From Isoetes taiwanensis (lineage: Eukaryota > Streptophyta > Lycopodiopsida > Isoetales > Isoetaceae): 64,000 nt of DNA. Of the stretch, positions 60,615 to 64,000 are shown piece by piece. How positions within the stretch are numbered: position 1 is the stretch's first letter; each line of letters opens with the position of its first letter. The stretch lies in contig JAJEKV010000008.1 in the NCBI GenBank assembly GCA_021234155.1, forward strand, positions 9,698,445-9,762,444, written 5' to 3'. A program made the translations under genes and the position numbers. The notes beneath the pieces were generated by a model that saw only the letters and a program-made list of their open reading frames with translations, was not told where the DNA came from and did no database searches.

Positions 60615-62789
60615 ATGGTCAAATCTTGGTTTTCTGCATTTTGCATATTCTTGTATTCATGTTCTTCTTTGAAGGAGTAAAATACAAGCAAAAGCAATGA
60701 AATTTTCATGAACACAGTACTTCAGCTTGCTGCCTGCATGAACATGGTACCACAACTTGCCACTTGAGCATAATAAGCTATATCTATATGAATTGGAGAT
60801 TTTTGAATCCTAACTCTAAGATTTACAGTCAAGATGGATGTTGTATGCCTTCTATGCGAAAATACCTATATGGCATTAAAAGGGGGGGGGGATAAACAAT
60901 GCGCCTTCCACGATGTTAAGTACTAAATTCCAAAAGTTAGCTAGTAATCTTATATATAGGAAGATAATTGTATTGCCATGTTCTTTTCTTACAACTACAA
61001 GCGTCTTACAAAAAGGGAGGTTGAATGACATACGGGTGGGCTAATCCAACCCAAAGTTTTTGTTATAAGAAAATACGAACCACCTCAAGTTTTTGTTATA
61101 AGAAAATATGAAAGTTAGGAACTTAACTTTTGTTGTATATTTCATATTTCTTCTGTTAATGGCAAATAAATAAATAGAAATTACATCTTATAATTCAAGT
61201 TGTAAATGATCTTAGAAAAGACAATACTTTACACTTATAGAAAGTGGTGCTACACCCCCCATGTCAAATAAACAATTATATGAAGGTTGGAAACTTGCAA
61301 ATTTGTTATATATCCATATTTGTTCTCAAATGGCTCTTGGTATCGATAAATAAATACAATTGCATGTTATAATTAAGAAAAGTTCTACATGGTTCTACAA
61401 AAACCAAATCCCCGAAACCACTCAAATGTATCCAATCGCATATCAATACAGTTATCCAGAAAATCCCCCAGCACTACACATTCACGTGCTAGACATCTTG
61501 GAAAAAGAGGGAGGCGAAGTTCAAACACATCACATGGAAAAAAATTCAACTCCACACATTTCTCATTGCAGTCAAAACATCTACAAACTTCCAACTTATG
61601 CCCAGCAACGCTAGGCACTGTTACTAGTAATCTCTATTATTGTATATATTATAATGTTTTGATGTCGTGGATCCAACCCTAACTTGAACGCCCACGATTT
61701 GATTGCCCTAATTAGACGATGGAGATTTATAAAAAAGGGCAACGAGGAGATTTACAGAAAAGGGCAACAATTTTTGTTGCCTACCAAAGCTTACGATGGT
61801 AGAGCAGAGAAGGGGTGATTAGAGAAGAGGTGATGCAACCAGAAAAATCCATCGCTATGAGTAGGTTATGAAGGAAGTTAGGACTTTTTATGAGCATCTT
61901 AGCTTCAACGACTTTCTTTCGCACTGCCGGACATGCCGCCATAACCGGACAATACGTTTTGAGGCCTTGGAGTTGCAGCAATGGTGGAACAGTGGACGTT
62001 TTGAGTGCAGGTGCAGGTAAGGATGTGTCAGAATTTGAATATACCCCCAGTCTGTAGTTCACCCTCATAGCTTTGCCACATATTCCAAAACCAATCTCAA
62101 ATGGCTGGTATCGTACAAAAAGCAGTAGAATCCCACCTTTAAGGTATGTGGATTTTGTAAATTTAGGTTTTAAAAAGACTTCTGCCATTACCTGGGAAGG
62201 TATTTTTTTAGTTTTATAGCGAACTAAATTCGATGGGCTAAACCAAAGTACACCTGGACAAGCTATAAATTCGTTCTAGAGCAATAGAATTCTTAGACAT
62301 CATTATAGCAGAGATGATAATTAGATGCAGAATCAACTTGATGTTGCTCAGGTCCAGGAAATTTTCAACATATATATACTAATCAAAATACAATTTTTAT
62401 TGTTAGCCTAGCATATATTTTGTTGCCTTCATAACATTGATATTTGAACCTAACATATATTTTGTTATGTTTAACCATGAGTCTACCTTTATAATGTCAA
62501 GCCTTGAGCATTATATTGTCTAGTGCATGGCCAGAATAGTACATGTCTCAAATATACAGGCAACCTATTCTAACATAGGCTCAATTGACCATATTAACCT
62601 ACTTTATTAGTGCAGAAGTCTTAAATATTTCCTCATTTTAACCCCGTATTGATCAAAATGTTATATGCTCTAATATTTGCTTTTTCACGTGCACCATTGA
62701 CCAGGAAGTTGAAGAATATTGCATCTAGAGCCATTCTCCAAAATCAAATTTGTGTGGATAAAACTAAGACTGGAAGTACCATCAATTAA
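60615..62789. other. AT-rich intergenic region
   Basis: No gene is recognised. A doubled word CACCTCAAGTTTTTGTTATAAGAAAATA / CAAAGTTTTTGTTATAAGAAAATA lies around 61055-61110, and a G9 run at 60880. Open frames at 61360-61682 and 61781-62188 have no familiar domains. Confidence 0.5.
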
Positions 62790-62880
62790 CCAACATGTCA
62801 ACTGAACGCCCCAGGTATCTTGACCATTATAGTATTTTCTACTAATATTATATAATTCTTTTGGTGATCATTAATAGGAT

Positions 62881-63345
62881 TGAAACGTTAGAAACTCAGA
62901 ATGATCAAAACGAACATGTTTAAAATCAAGCGGTACAAAAAAAAAGAGGTCGCCCAAGGTTAGTACAATTTACAATAACGTAACTATTTTTGTTATGGGA
63001 GGCTAAAAAGGAGGTTACTTATAGTTGGTTGGCGGCCATCTATATTATGCATGTTTCTGTATTATAGTGGACGTCTAGTGTGCATGATATGTAGTATAGT
63101 ACATATTATAGACTATAAGTTACTGACCATGCCCATACTACCAGAAATCTCTTATTAATCTTCCATCATATCTTTCACAGGCTATCTCCGACTAACTTAC
63201 AACGGCTTCCCGACGATGAAATAAACAAAATTCTTAATCATCGAAAACACTGTCGAGAATCTCAAGCCCGAAAAAGATTCAAGGGCGCTACTATAGAAAC
63301 GAGGCAGCAACAGATTTTTATGCCTACGGACAACGACCCTTCCAG
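62881..63345 (+). pseudogene. Helitron N-terminal exon pair, second copy
   Basis: The exon ending at 62958 has KKRGRPR at its 3' border, as in the intact Helitron at 42771. The next exon (63181-63345) starts RLSPTNLQRLPDDEINKILN and continues HRKHCRESQARKRFKG, matching RLPIAMVEGLPDNEMKKILN and following residues at 43023. Intron placement and phase are the same. An in-frame TAA before the AT-hook breaks it. It shows a second, diverged relative of the Helitron family; the rest may lie beyond the window or be lost. Confidence 0.75.
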
Positions 63346-63779
63346 GTACAAATTATGAATTTCAATACCTTGCAACCCATTAGCATATAAAACATTTATA
63401 ACTATATGTTTGAATACGGCAATGGAGATCGTGTTTACAAAGCTTTTGAAAGGAGAGGTATGATCACTTTTGTTGTATCGAGATGTAAGTAATGCTCAAT
63501 TAGGTGTGAATTTGTTATAGGTATTCCATTCAAAGGACCGTAGCCTTCATATGGACGACCAGGGACGAGGCTTTACAAATACTTGTGCAATTGGCATGCG
63601 ACATTATTGTGGTATACAGATCAACAAAACATGGCCACAAGTTAAGCAAAACCAAAAATACGAAGCAATGGAAGTAGTGCAAAGGACTTATGGAAAGGGT
63701 GTTTTTGTGAAATATATTCTTGGAATTATGGCGAAGAGATGGAATTGTTGGAAGTATGTTTCTTTCTCCAACTTTCTCT

Positions 63780-63781
<2 letters not shown>
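63346..63781 (+). other. Sequence after the Helitron-like exons
   Basis: An open frame at 63551-63781 (MDDQGRGFTNTCAIGMRHYC...) follows an intron-like stretch. I do not recognise it. It could be a captured exon. Confidence 0.3.

Positions 63782-63816
<35 letters not shown>
63782..63816. repeat. T35 homopolymer
   Basis: Thirty-five T in a row. It could be the complement of a poly(A) tail of an element on the minus strand, or simple slippage. The length in the assembly should not be trusted. Confidence 0.95.
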
Positions 63817-63818
<2 letters not shown>

Positions 63819-63834
63819 AAGCTTGCCTAACCCC

Positions 63835-64000
63835 CACTACAACAATTACTTCAATTCTAACCTATCCACATGCACCTCCACATCAGCAAAAATGATTATT
63901 ATCCATTGGATATCCATATTTTTGCATCTACGGCCTAGAAAATTAGAAAAGTGCTTGAAAATTCCTCTTCTCTACTGCCTTGCAACCAATCCGTGTTTAC
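63835..64000 (+). other. Possible CACTA left end at the window edge
   Basis: CACTACAACAATTACTTC resembles the terminal CACTACAA of CACTA elements. The partner end would be outside the window, and no subterminal repeats are visible in the 165 bp available. Weak. Confidence 0.25.

Overview
The window looks like nuclear DNA of a land plant, most likely a flowering plant; I cannot name the species. The grounds are a chloroplast adenylate kinase gene with short GT-AG introns, fragments of other plant genes (FZL, a receptor-like cytoplasmic kinase, V-ATPase subunit a), an LTR-retrotransposon primer site matching plant initiator tRNA-Met, and plant-type CACTA, Helitron, LINE and SINE elements. Almost everything else is transposable-element sequence. 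No prokaryotic system, CRISPR array, rRNA gene or intact tRNA gene is visible.

Layout. 1-20.85 kb: a head-to-tail array of a non-autonomous LTR retrotransposon read on the minus strand, with a period of about 2.46 kb, five LTRs of about 840 bp and a non-coding internal part of about 1.6 kb. The first unit is broken by a degenerate Ty3/gypsy element (1.43-11.33 kb) that is cut off inside integrase. 20.85-22.4 kb: intergenic. 22.4-24.25 kb: the one gene that looks intact, a plastid adenylate kinase (AMK2 type). 24.25-28.6 kb: AT-rich intergenic DNA with a tRNA-derived SINE. 28.6-31.4 kb: a LINE ORF1 remnant on the minus strand and a 178-bp dimeric repeat. 31.4-49.1 kb: a LINE ORF2 on the plus strand, cut first by a 320-bp MITE and then by a CACTA transposon (34079-48027, CCA target duplication). 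That CACTA is itself cut by an 8.57-kb Helitron (38963-47531) carrying Rep and helicase sequences. 49.1-55.4 kb: tandem repeats and an FZL gene fragment. 55.4-60.6 kb: a second CACTA (TNP2) remnant whose intron has grown from about 70 bp to about 3.9 kb and holds kinase and V-ATPase fragments. 60.6-64 kb: AT-rich DNA with exons related to the Helitron N-terminus.

How it fits together. The main structure is a dated insertion stack. The order LINE, then CACTA, then Helitron is fixed by exact junctions: the LINE reading frame closes across the CACTA when one CCA is removed, and a duplicated CACTA repeat shows the empty site of the Helitron. Within the Helitron, N-terminal exons with an AT-hook splice in frame, and the Rep-helicase region is broken by only about three single-base-scale frameshifts. 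Apart from the adenylate kinase, no gene here looks functional. I found no convincing undescribed biological system. The best candidates for novelty are the tRNA-like 3' end of the Helitron, its repeated basic exon module, and the gene-fragment cargo in the TNP2 intron.
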